Shown: in pieces, positions 54,190 to 64,000 of the stretch | Layout of the letters: each line of letters opens with the position of its first letter | Position numbering within the stretch: the first letter of the stretch is position 1 | NCBI GenBank assembly: GCA_037176725.1 | Contig: JAZBRS010000050.1 | Location: forward strand, 11,178,001-11,242,000 | Direction: 5' to 3' | Source: Posidonia oceanica | Lineage: Eukaryota; Streptophyta; Magnoliopsida; Alismatales; Posidoniaceae | DNA: 64,000 nt | The notes under the pieces: generated by a model | Databases searched by the model: none | Seen by the model: only the letters and a program-made list of their open reading frames with translations | What the model was told of the DNA's origin: nothing | Translations under genes and position numbers: made by a program

Positions 54190-57100
54190 GCAGGCAATCC
54201 CCAACTCCTGATGAAGGTCGCCAATGCTTACACTAGGACCAACACCCATCAGTACGTTGGAGCGACCATGTAAGACATCACGGTGGAAGACAATCAAATG
54301 GCCAAACTGAGAATCAAACCAGGTCTTCCACGTTGCCTCCGTCTCTACAGAACCATCAGAAAGGGGCTCTGTGCCACCCGAGCGCCAGTTCTCGAGCTGC
54401 TCTCCAAACCACTGAGGAGTATCAGTCCAACCTCCCCAAATGGATCCCCAAGAGCAATTCGTAGGACTTGCCACCGGAACAACTTGCTGAAGGCCGAACT
54501 GTCGCAGGACACGGCCCACCTGGCTGTAGTGACACCGGAAGAGGCTAAAAAGTCAGCACTCCCGAAAGAACAAGTGGGAACCACGCACCACGGGCTCCTC
54601 AACAGCATGCTCACCCTCGGAGTAGGGTCTCCAGACAACCTGCAAGCACAAATCAATCAGAAACCAGTAAACTGTGCAGGAAAGAGGGGTCTAAGCACTG
54701 AAACTCACCCACCCCTCTGGGAGGATCTCTAACAGGAAGTGGCCCAGATGTCTCACAAGGCGAAGCCGCTCCGGAGCCAACTGCTCATCACTCCACCGCC
54801 GACTCCAAGGAAACTCGACAGGACCATCTCCTAGGACTCCAGGTCGAAGGTACACAAAGTGCTCAAAGATCTAGGCCTGCCACATGAAGCAACAAATTCC
54901 AAGTCAGAAGCAGGCAATTAAACAGAAGACAATCTAATAAGTAAAGTACAAACCTGGAAAAGGGGCAGACAACCCGAAAGAGGGTGGGTCTAGCCCGCAG
55001 CAAAAGACTCCAGTCGAGAGATCAAATAGACCAACACAACTGAACCCTAGGAATATCTACCAATCCTCTCCACATTCAGAAGGAGAGGGGCAAAACCGGC
55101 ATGTAGCATCTGTGAAGACGTGCCGAAGAAGAGTCTATGAAACAGAATGGACAAAAAGAGCCGGAGCTGTTGATCCGCTATGTCCGGGGTCACCTCATCA
55201 ACAAGAAGAAGGTCGTCCAGTCGGTCCTTCAGCCACTTGACATTGACGCGTATATGGAAGCAACTAGAAAGGGGAGGTCGTGCACCATAACAGGCCTCTA
55301 GCTCGTCACCATAGCAAGGCTGCAAAGTCGCCACCACGGGCTCTCCATTGACCCTTAGACCGACCAGCCGAACTATGTCTTCCAGGGTGATCATCATCTC
55401 GCCCACGCGAAAGATGAAGCTGCCGGAACTCTTGTTGTACCTCTTGGCAAAAGAAACCAGAAGTCCGAGGTGAATCTCAAAGGGCATAATCTCCAAGAAA
55501 TGGCCGAAGCCCATCCCCGCAAGTCTTGCCCGCTGGAATTCTGGGAGGTCGATGTACGTCTCATGCAAGTCATTCCAGCTGGAGCGCGCCCGGTTCGACA
55601 ATGGCATCTAGCATAAAAGAAAACATTAAAAACATTAGTAACTTAATAACAATCAAGGAAAGTAGCTTAATAAGAGCCAAAAACACATAAAGTAACCTCA
55701 CCTGGCCTAGCTCTGTGAGCTCTATCGCTGTACGGGCTCTCCTGGGTGGAGAAGGGACCGCACCTGAATCAGGGTCACCCCCGTCACCATCACCAACCTT
55801 AGGCTGGACAGGAGACGGCGCACGTGGACGCCTCGCCCGAAGCTTGCGAGGACGAGAAGAGCTTGCCTCCGCAGTGGAAGGACCGGCCTCGTCCCTCTCC
55901 GTCTCAGCCTCCTCGTCAGAAACCCTGAAATAGTGCCACAAGCAGAGCATAGTCAGTTAAAGTCATTAATAACCCCCTTAATCATTTTCTTGAACATTAA
56001 GTAATCCGCCTAAACAAAGCCAACTAAAAAAGAAAAAAAAACTCAAGACATCACTAACCAGTTAAACTTAAAATTCAATCCTTAAAATTAATCTTTAAAG
56101 TTAGTAAAATCCTTAAAAGATTCAACCCTTTTAATTGATCCTTAAAAATCCTTAAAATTAAAACTCTTAAAAACCTATCTTTTGAATTAATCCTTAAACA
56201 ACTTTGAAATTTCAACGTTAAATTCAACTTTTAAAGTCTATCTTTAAAATCTATCTTTAAAATCCAACCTTTAAAAATTCAACCTTTAAAAAATCCATCC
56301 TTTAAAAATCCATCCTTTAAAATTCATCCTTTAAAATTCTAAAAATCCATCTTTAAACCCCAACTTTAATATCCTAACTTTAAAATTTAACCTCTAAAAA
56401 TTAAAAATCCAACCCTAAGCCAACTTAAACCTTTCACTAATCCATTTAGGTAACAAAAATACCATTGAATCCCTTTACATGTTTAAATCCCAAAGTCAAA
56501 TCCCCCACATTTAAAAATTCCAAAAATTAATCTAAATTCCATAAAATCTCTTAAATTTCTGGGAAAAATTCGCCATAACCTCCCCTATAATTTCAACTAA
56601 AAAATTTTATTTTCCTGCAAATCGACAACATACATATAGGTTTCCACGAAAAAGACTGAATAAACATTCAAATTTCCATTTCCATTCACATTTCACACAA
56701 AATTTCACACTCACATTCACATCAAAATTTCCTTTCACATTTACATCAGAAATTTAACCTTTAAAACATAATTTTAAACAACTAAATTTACATAAACTTA
56801 AACTAAACTAAACCAAACTTAAATCTAAAATTCCACAATTAAAAATTAAAATTCAGATTTTTTCCATAACAAAATCAATAGAACTAACAACATAATTTAA
56901 TAACAGAATCAATTAAACTTAAAGAAAATAGAATTTAAAAATAGATTTAAAAACAGAATTAATTAAGTTAAATTAGAATTTCTAAAAACAAAATTAATTA
57001 AACTAAATTAACTAAAAAACTAAATTAAATGAAAATATAAATTAAACCTAAAAATAGAAATTAAACTTAGGAATTTCCATATAAATTAAACCTAAAAACA

Positions 57101-57607
57101 GAAATTAAACGTAGGAATTTCCATATAGACTAAACCTAAAAACAGAAATTAAAAACTTAAAAGATTTCCAAATAAACTGGATTCAACTAAAAATTCAAGG
57201 ACTACAAATTCATGCTCCACAAAAAACTGAAAATTATTCTAATCTCTCTCTCCCAATCACTGTCCGATTACCCTCTCCTACCGTCCACCACCCAACATCG
57301 CTGGCCACACCGCGTAAGAACAAGAAAGAGGGGGAGGAGGAAGGGAGTACCTCTTCCGTCGGTGGGCGCCACCGCTGCTTGTGTCACCGCCCACACGGCC
57401 GCCCGCACTGCCCCCTTCGCTGCCGCCGTCACTCCCCATCAAGGAGGAGGAAGGAGAATCTCGCTGGAGACCACCACGCAGCCGTGCCGGAGAACGTCGT
57501 CGGATGAAGGAGAGGCCGCCGGATGGAGAAGCGTAGGAAGAGAGGGATGAAGAATTTGAAGGTCTGGAAGAGGAGAGGGCAACGGCTAGTTTTGTTACTG
57601 GACTCAT
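54190..57607 (-). pseudogene. Plant mobile domain (PMD, MAIN/MAIL-like) gene, five exons, truncated by E2
   Basis: Proposed exons, minus strand: 57607-57351, 55924-55702, 55607-54954, 54876-54709 and 54639-54190. All junctions are GT-AG and all phases fit (exon 1 ends after two codon bases; the others are phase 0). Exon 1 is Ser/Gly-rich with a weak donor. Exon 2 is acidic/basic (SDEEAETERDEAG). Exons 3-5 carry PMD hallmarks: LPEFQRARLAGMGFGHFLE, TLEDIVRLVGLRVNGEPV, VVWRPYSEGEH and GRVLRQFGLQQ. Stops: TAG 55047-55049, 54990-54992 and 54871-54873, and TGA 54553-54555, mostly where the family has Trp. The 3' end is lost at E2's LTR. It could be a host gene relic or a PMD from an older transposon. 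It belongs to a different subfamily from the E2/E3 ORF. Confidence 0.8.
55925..57350 (-). other. Large AT-rich first intron of the PMD pseudogene
   Basis: About 1.4 kb made of ATTAAA/TTTAAAAATCC-type low-complexity DNA with no ORF. It is bounded by GTACTCC (minus strand, donor at 57350) and TATTTCAG (acceptor). Composition is typical of a plant intron. The donor is weak, so the exon 1 assignment is the least certain part of the model. Confidence 0.55.
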
Positions 57608-58055
57608 ACCCTGGTCGCCAGAAGAAGAGGTGACTCACTCGGACGCCTCTACAATCGGCGACTGACCCCCCAGCTTCTTCGCGCATCGACTTTCCCGCCT
57701 CGGTTTGAACCTTCTGAAGAAGCACGACGCTAGACGCCCTAAAAAGAGGCGACTGGATAGGGCACCAAGCTTCACGGCGGCTAATAAGACCCGAGGGTCT
57801 CATCCTTTAATTCCCCTCTAAAACACAAACCTATACATTAACAAATGACAAAACACAATTTAGAAGCTAAAATGTAATTCAACCCAAACTCAAATTCAAG
57901 AACTGAAACATAATTCAACCCAAGCTTGAACTTAAAAACTAAAACATAATTCAACCCAAACTTGAACTTAAAAACTAAGACAAGATTCAACTCAATCTCA
58001 ACTTAAAATTTAAAACATGATCAGCCATGCATTGCCATGCTTGAGTGATTGAGCC
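57608..58055. other. Spacer between PMD pseudogene and E4 LTR
   Basis: About 450 bp. The first half continues a C-rich, possibly 5'-UTR-like stretch of the PMD gene. From 57830 to 58010 there are three imperfect repeats of AATTCAACCCAAACTTGAAC-like sequence, about 45-50 bp apart. GAGCC at 58051-58055 is the candidate target repeat of E4. Confidence 0.5.
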
Positions 58056-58689
58056 TGTAGCAATCCCGATCGGAATCAGGCTCGCTGATTTAGCGGCGAT
58101 TGGATTCGAGGAAGAGGCTCAACTCGAAAACGCTTAAAATCGAGGAGAAAAAGGAAAGATAAGACAAATCAGAGTCACCACCATGTCTATTAACGGGAGA
58201 CAAGGAAAACCAGGGAAATGCGTGAATTAACGCGCAAAACTGAGCAAGAAATGCAAAGCAAAGCAATGCAAAGGAGAACAAATGCAAACAAATGCAAATG
58301 AGATGACTCTAGCCTAGGATAAGGGCAGTACGGTCATTGCGGGCCAAAAGACAGGGCAAGGACTCCTGTTACGTGCGGGGAAGGTGTTAGGCACCCCCGA
58401 CACGCCCGAGAATCGGTCTTTCTAGGCTTACGCTCGCATACGCAGGAAAATACAGGATTGAATGCCTATGTGCCTATAAATGCCTAAATGAATGCTCAAG
58501 GTGTGCTCTAAGTGGGAAGAAACAAAGCAAGGAAGTAAACGTGCTCTCTAAGTGCTCAGCTGCGCTGTCTGTGTTCCGAACCAGGCGAAACCTAGCTCGT
58601 GAGAACTCCAGACAGTAAGCATTACAGCCCTATATGCAAATGCAGGCGAAAAAGCGAAACAGCGAGAAAACCATGCAATGCAATCGACA

Positions 58690-58990
58690 TGCAAGGGAAA
58701 ACAGCATAAAACACGCAAAACTAGACGAGAAAAGAGCAAGGCAAGCAAAACGGAGCAAAAGAACAAAATCGGCACGCAAAACGAGCGAGAAAGCAAGGCA
58801 GCACGCAAAACGAGACAAGGAAGCAAAGAGGCATGCAAAACGGTGCAAAAGACGATAGCGGACACGCATAACCGTGCCAAAAGGAAAGCGAGCGCGCAGA
58901 ACGGCGCAAAAGCAAAGCAGGCACGCAAAACGGTGCCAAAGCGAGAGCGGGCACGCGAAACGGTGCCAAAACAACGAAGCAAAACCCTGG
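58690..58990 (-). repeat. Short, degenerate 30-bp satellite in E4 LTR
   Basis: About nine units have the core GCACGCAAAACGG, spaced about 30 bp but less regular than in E3, with no visible 90-bp order. This is a shorter state of the same array. Confidence 0.85.
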
Positions 58991-59428
58991 AAAAGCCATG
59001 CGAATGCAAGAATGCAGAAAAAAGATCAGAAGAGGCAAAAGGAGAGGCAAAACAACGCATGTGTAAGAACAGACATCGTTTAGGACCGCTCAGAGTAGGT
59101 GTGAAGACCTACGGAGAGGAGAGTGTGCAAACGGAGGGATTACCACCTCTTTGCGACTGTTTCCCGCTAAACCGTTCCACGGTGTGTCTCGCATGCTGCC
59201 CAAAGCTCGCGATGCGATCGGATCGTGGAAAAGGGGGAAGAAAGTCACATTAAGTGGCGAATCCAGAGAAAACACGACACAAAGTCCACAGGGGAACGCG
59301 AAACTGGGATCTGGAGATAGAAGCAGAAAGGGGAGGTCCTATTCTACATGCTCAAAGAGACAGAAAGCGAAAACAAGGAAAACTGTGCAAATGGCATGCA
59401 AATGCAATGCAGGGGTTTAGGGGGACAT

Positions 59429-59471
59429 ACCTGGAGATCCGGGAGCCTGATCTGAAATCTGTCTGATCCAT
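59429..59471 (-). promoter_or_regulatory. Conserved ATG-to-splice-donor segment, E4 LTR
   Basis: ATG 59471 reads MDQTDFRSGSRIS, 41 nt, then CCAG|GTATGTCC (GT at 59430-59429). E4 is the most diverged LTR here, so retention of the ATG, frame, exact length and donor is informative. Confidence 0.6.
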
Positions 59472-62400
59472 GCTGAAGACCGCTTTGCTGCGGTCGCCTG
59501 GGCAGCTCACTTGAGAAGATCCAACGGCCGGATTGGAAGATATCGCTGCTTCAAGGCAGGAGGGCCAGAACAGGGGAGAAGAATAGATCTAAGTGTTCAG
59601 GAGGTCCTAGGGGTGTACAAAAGGTCCTCCCAAGTGAAAGGGAGCTAAAAGTGCTTAGTGTGTGCAAAAGGATGCTAGAATGCAAGACTAAATGAATGCA
59701 GGATGCATGCAAAAGCAAGAAAAAGCAAAGAGAAGAAACTGGGAAAAGCCAGGATTTCAGAAAGCATTTTGAAAAAGAAAGGGGCTAAAAATGTAAATTT
59801 TCCAGAAAACAGGGGGTCCACAGGAAAGGATTTCGAAAACAGGAGAGGACAGAGGTCCAATTTGCAAAAAAACTAGGCTTAGAAAGCTGTTTTTAAAAAG
59901 AGGGTATGCTTTAAAAGAGGTTTTGAAAGCAGAAAGGGATCAGAAAGCAATTTTAAGAATACTGGGGGCTAAGATGCAAATTTTCCAGAAAACAAGGTTC
60001 TGGGGAGTGTGGGAATACTAGTGGAGGGTCTATATGCAATTTGGTAAGCATAGGAGCTAGGATGCAACCTAGGGGCAAAATGGTCTTTTTACATGGTTTT
60101 TGAAAGATGCAAGGACCTATGTGTGATTTTTAAATCATGCAGGGGTCAAATATGCAATTTTATATGGAAAACATGCTCTGAAAATCAAGGAACAGGACTG
60201 CAGTGTAATTTTGGAAAAAACAGGGGCAAAAATGCAATGCAATAAGCTAAAATGCATGCAGCACAGTTACTGTCCATTTAAAATGGACCTACATGCAAAA
60301 ATGCAAAACCAGGGGGTAAAATATGCAATGCAGTATGCAAAATAAGAAAATAAAAGCTAAGTTCCTACAGTGCATGGACCTACATGCAAAATTAGAAACA
60401 TGCAGGGACCTGAAATGCAATGCAATATGGCAAAATGCATGCAAATAAATGAACTGATTTAAGACAGGACCTATGTGCAAAAATCGAAAACAGAGGGACT
60501 AAACTGCAAAATTAAATAACAGCACAGCATAGTAAATGGACCAAATTGCAAATACTGAAAACCATAAACAGATCATGCAATTTAATATGATTTTGATTCA
60601 AAAATGCAGCAGATTAAATGAAATAAGGACTAGAATGTAAAATGACAGAAACTTAAACCAAATATGCAATATTTACCTAAAAACTTTAGCTAGGACAAAA
60701 TAAATGCACAGTAAAAGCCGGCAGCCATGGGCACTGTAGCAGCAAGCTGCCAGCGCCCATGAATGCTGGCACAGGGGGCTTGGAGACGCGTGGGAGGGCG
60801 GAGGTGCTGCTTCTGGGGCTGACGGAGGTAGGGTGACGATCGGCGAGGGGCGACGATGCCTGGGACGCGCCGGAATGCTCGCCGGAGGTCTGCAGGACTT
60901 CTGGAACTCGGTCCGGCCGCTTGACGCAGCGGAGCTGCGTTCTGAAGACCGGAGGAGTCTCCTGCCGTCTGTGCGGAGCTCCGGGGATCACGGGGGTCGC
61001 GTTCCGCTGGCCGAATCGTCGCGAAGACCGGAGAACGTCGCCGGGGAAGACGACCGGACCGGCGAGTCGAAACGGAACAGGGGGGCCAGAAAACCTATTC
61101 TAAAGGCTGGGGAAGCAAGAGAAGAGGAAGAGGAGGCTAAGGGAAGGAAGATTTACCGTTGTCCGCGTCTGAGATGTCCTCCCGACGTCGGTGGCTTCAG
61201 CAGTCGACGATGGAGGCCGTCCGGTCGCTGCGGGCGTCGTCCGTTGCTCGCGAGGGCTGGAGTCGCTTCAGAACGATCCTCCGGAGCTTCCCAGGTGGTC
61301 AGACGGAAGCTTCGCAGCTCAGGTGGTGATTCGGCTGATTTGGGTTCACAGGTGACAGCCGGAGGCCGGGGGGGTGTCTGCTGCTCGTCGGCTCGGATGG
61401 AGCCTTCCGGGAGATTGCTGGAGTGCTGGCAGAGAGGTTTGAGTGCTTTGGAATGGGTTCTGGTGCGAGTGGAGAGGAATTGGAGGTTCGGGCTGGTTTC
61501 TGTCAGAAATAGGGCAAGGTGTTTGTGGTGTGGCTTAAGACCTGTGGTGGATGAGAAGGTCTGATGGCTGGAGCTTTGGAAAGGTGGAGGATAGGTGAGT
61601 AGCTGGGTGTAGTTTAGGAGGATGCTGTGGATTGTGGAGGGGGGAATTATGGAATGGGTTCAGTTGGGTTGCAGATGGAATGTTAGGTGGTCCGAGGGCA
61701 GTTTTGTGGGTGGAAAGGCTGGGAAATGATGAAGGGAAATGGCTGTGTGTTGGGTGAAGTTGGGGGAGTAATTGGGAGGTGGATGAAGGCCGGAAAGGGA
61801 TTTGGTTTTCTGGAAACGAAAGAAGGAAGTTTTCTGAAGATCTCAGAGGGAATTGGAGGAGGATTGGGCGTGGGAATTGGGCTGAGACTGAGGCTCCTCT
61901 CCGGGATGCTGGAGACTCCCTCAAACACTCTCTTCTGCTCTCTCTTCTCTCCGGAATTTGGAAGAAATGCAGAGGAGAAGGAAGGAATGCACAGGTGGGG
62001 AAGAAGTTGGAAATTCCAGTTTGGGGATTGCTCTCTCACTCTCTGGTTCGCTCTTGCACTGTCACACTTGCTCACTCTGGTTCTGGATTGTTCTCTCTGG
62101 ATCGCTCACTGCCAACCCTTGAACGGAGTTGAAGGACGCAGGCTTAAAATGAGGAGAAGCTGCCGGTACGCGCGCGTTGGAAATTTGAAATCAACGGCGT
62201 CGCACTGCTGCTGAAAGGGGATGGATGCCGGCGAGGCGACGGGCATTGAATGCCTCCCGGAATCGACGCTGAGACAGGAGAGAGCGGCGAGCTGCTGTGG
62301 ATTGAAATGATGGAAGCTCAAATTCAAAACCACGGAGGGAAAGCTGTAGTCGGCCGCTCGCGGGAAGAACTGCAGGGGAAGGAGGAAGACGGAGGGGCGT

Positions 62401-64000
62401 GGGCCGGACCGTGCGGGGAGCTGAAAAAAAAAGGAAATAAAAGAAAAAGAGGAACGGGCCGGATTGAGCCCAGTAAAGAAAAGAAAGAATGGAAGAGAAA
62501 AGTAAGAAAGAAAGAGAGGGCAGAATGGGGAAATAAAATAGGTAAAAATAAACTAAAAATAAATAAAAATGCCAGAAGGATTGTGCTGCAGGTTAGGATT
62601 TTAATTAAGATTTTTAATGGTCATTTTGAGTTGATTAATGTGTTTTGGGCTTGATTAGGGTTTTAGGGCTTTGGTTTTGTTTTTAATTGGTTTTCACTTG
62701 ATTAAATGTTTGTTAAACCTTTTTTAAATTGTTTTAAAAATTGTATTTCCCTTGTTGGACACTTAGGATATTAATTAGGATTTTTTTAGGATTTAATTTC
62801 GTATTAATCAGGGTTGGTTTTAGGTTTTTAAGTTTTAGTCTTCTTAGGGTTTCTTCCTTTTTAAGTCTTTTAAGTTATGTTTGGATTTTTATTTATTGGT
62901 TTTTTCTTGAAGTTTTTTAGTTGGATTTTTCTGGTTTGATAGGGCGCTTTTTAAGTCTTTCAGATGTGTTTTTCTTTTCTTTTTTAATTAAGTTTTTAAC
63001 TTGTTTTTCTTATGTTTATTAGGTTAAGTCTTTTGCCTTCTTTAATTACTTGTTTTAGTGTTTGATTTTTAATTCTTCTTTTTAGGGTTTGTCTTTTAAT
63101 TCTTCTGATGGGGGTTTTTATTTTTGGTGGGTTTTGATTTCATTTTAGTTTTTTCCTTGATTTTTCAGTGTTTTCTTTTGATTTGTTTTGCATTTTTTAG
63201 CTTACATGTTTGGTTTTTCTTTTAACTTGATTTAGTTAAGTTTAAGTTGTTAATAGCTTGTTTAATATATTTTTAATTGTTTTTCTTAGGGTTCTGATTT
63301 GCTTCTTTTGTGTTTTGAGATTTTACAGATTTTTATGGGTTTTTGTGGATTTTTGCAGAAGGGAGAAAAGAAAAAGAGAAGGAAGAAAGAAATGGAAAAA
63401 AGAGGGAGATAAGAGGAAAAGAGATAGGTTGGAGGAAAATGATTTTTTTAAAATTCAGAAAAAGTGTTAAAAATAAAGTAAAAATAGGGATAAGATAGAG
63501 GAAGGATAGAAGCACAGAGGGGACCCACAGCCAGACCAGAAAAAGGATAAGAAAGGGATGAAGAGAGAGATGATAATCAGGAGAGAGAGAGAGGAGAGAG
63601 AAAATGATAATCCCGGAGAGAGAAAAGGATAATTTGGGTGAAAGAGGGTCTTAATGGTCTTGGAATGGGGTGAGAATTGGTGAGTGGGTAGTTTAGGGTT
63701 TGAAGTCTTGGTTCTGAAGTTTTGGTTTGATTCTAAGGAGGTTTTGGAGGGGTTTCAAGGTGTAGAAAAAGGGGTAGTTTCACCTAGGTTTTCTATGGTT
63801 TTTGGGAATGGGTTAGGTTTGGAAATTTCTAGGTTTTTGGGTAGGCTTGTTGGGTGGATAGTGGTGGGTTTTCCTATGGATTCTGGTTAGGTTTTGAGGT
63901 TGGGAAGGGGGGTAAAGGTTTAGGTCAAAATAGGCTGATTTTGAAGGGTAGAGAGGAGGATTAGGGTTAGGGTTTGGTTGGGGTTTGATCCAGCAATCAC

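Larger units (their letters stand above)
58056..64000 (-). repeat. E4: LTR of a third related element, running off the window
   Basis: It begins TGTAGCAATCCC at 58056 (the CA end on the minus strand) and follows the module order of E3's 3' LTR: U5, satellite, ATG-to-donor segment, ATGCAATTTT region, GC island (60715-61330), CT-rich and T-rich low complexity, ending near GATCCAGCAATCAC. By comparison with E3 only about 45 bp are missing. No PBS lies to its left, so it is a 3' LTR of a minus-strand element to the right, or a solo LTR. It is clearly diverged from E2 and E3. Confidence 0.88.

Noticed and set aside
54190..58055. The PMD pseudogene as part of E2 or E4
   Set aside because: It lies outside E2's LTR terminus, has introns and is opposite in strand to E2. 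E4's LTR end at 58056 is flanked by non-PBS sequence on this side.

Overview
This 64 kb window is nuclear DNA of a large-genome land plant. It is almost wholly nested, decayed LTR retrotransposons of the Ty3/gypsy Tat/Ogre type, plus one broken intron-containing plant-mobile-domain (PMD) gene. The assignment rests on polyproteins with a DNGSG/DTGA protease, a YIDD/YVDD reverse transcriptase, two successive RNase H domains and a D,D35E integrase, and on very long LTRs and plant-style GT-AG introns. I cannot name the species. No tRNA, rRNA, CRISPR array or ordinary single-copy gene was recognised.

Layout. (1) 1-7241 (+): E1, an old Tat-like element cut by the window edge at its 5' side. Its gag-pro frame carries two complete protease/G-patch modules in tandem. 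(2) 7242-54189 (+): E2, a second Tat family with LTRs of about 5.8 kb. It has a 5'-truncated 5' LTR (7242-12642), PBS, leader, gag start (13974-14500), gag-pro-pol (36402-43849), an extra PMD/DUF7745-like ORF (45256-46458), hairpin arrays, a polypurine tract and a 3' LTR (48393-54189). (3) 14501-36401 (-): E3, a close relative of E2 inserted into E2's gag. It has a 6.1 kb 3' LTR, a shortened 5' LTR, an uninterrupted gag-pro ORF of about 1,713 codons and the PMD ORF (one stop). All of pol is missing except its last 25 or so codons, so E3 looks like a non-autonomous derivative. (4) 54190-57607 (-): a five-exon PMD pseudogene cut by E2's 3' LTR. (5) 58056-64000 (-): a further LTR of the same superfamily (E4), running off the window.

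The E2/E3/E4 LTRs share a modular plan. It comprises AT-rich low-complexity DNA, a GC-rich island, a degenerate repeat, a conserved 41-nt ATG-to-splice-donor segment, a 30-bp satellite organised in 90-bp higher-order units, and a U5 containing a second PBS-like motif. The two LTRs of E3 differ by exactly four 90-bp units. Pol of E2-like autonomous copies could mobilise E3, while E3 could still supply Gag, protease and perhaps the PMD protein. The PMD ORF is conserved at protein level between E2 and E3, and this part of the system most deserves follow-up.

Limits: all identities are by eye. Element boundaries are supported by TG...CA ends, PBS, polypurine tract and internal LTR comparison. Only one candidate target-site repeat flank is visible for each element, so no duplication could be confirmed.
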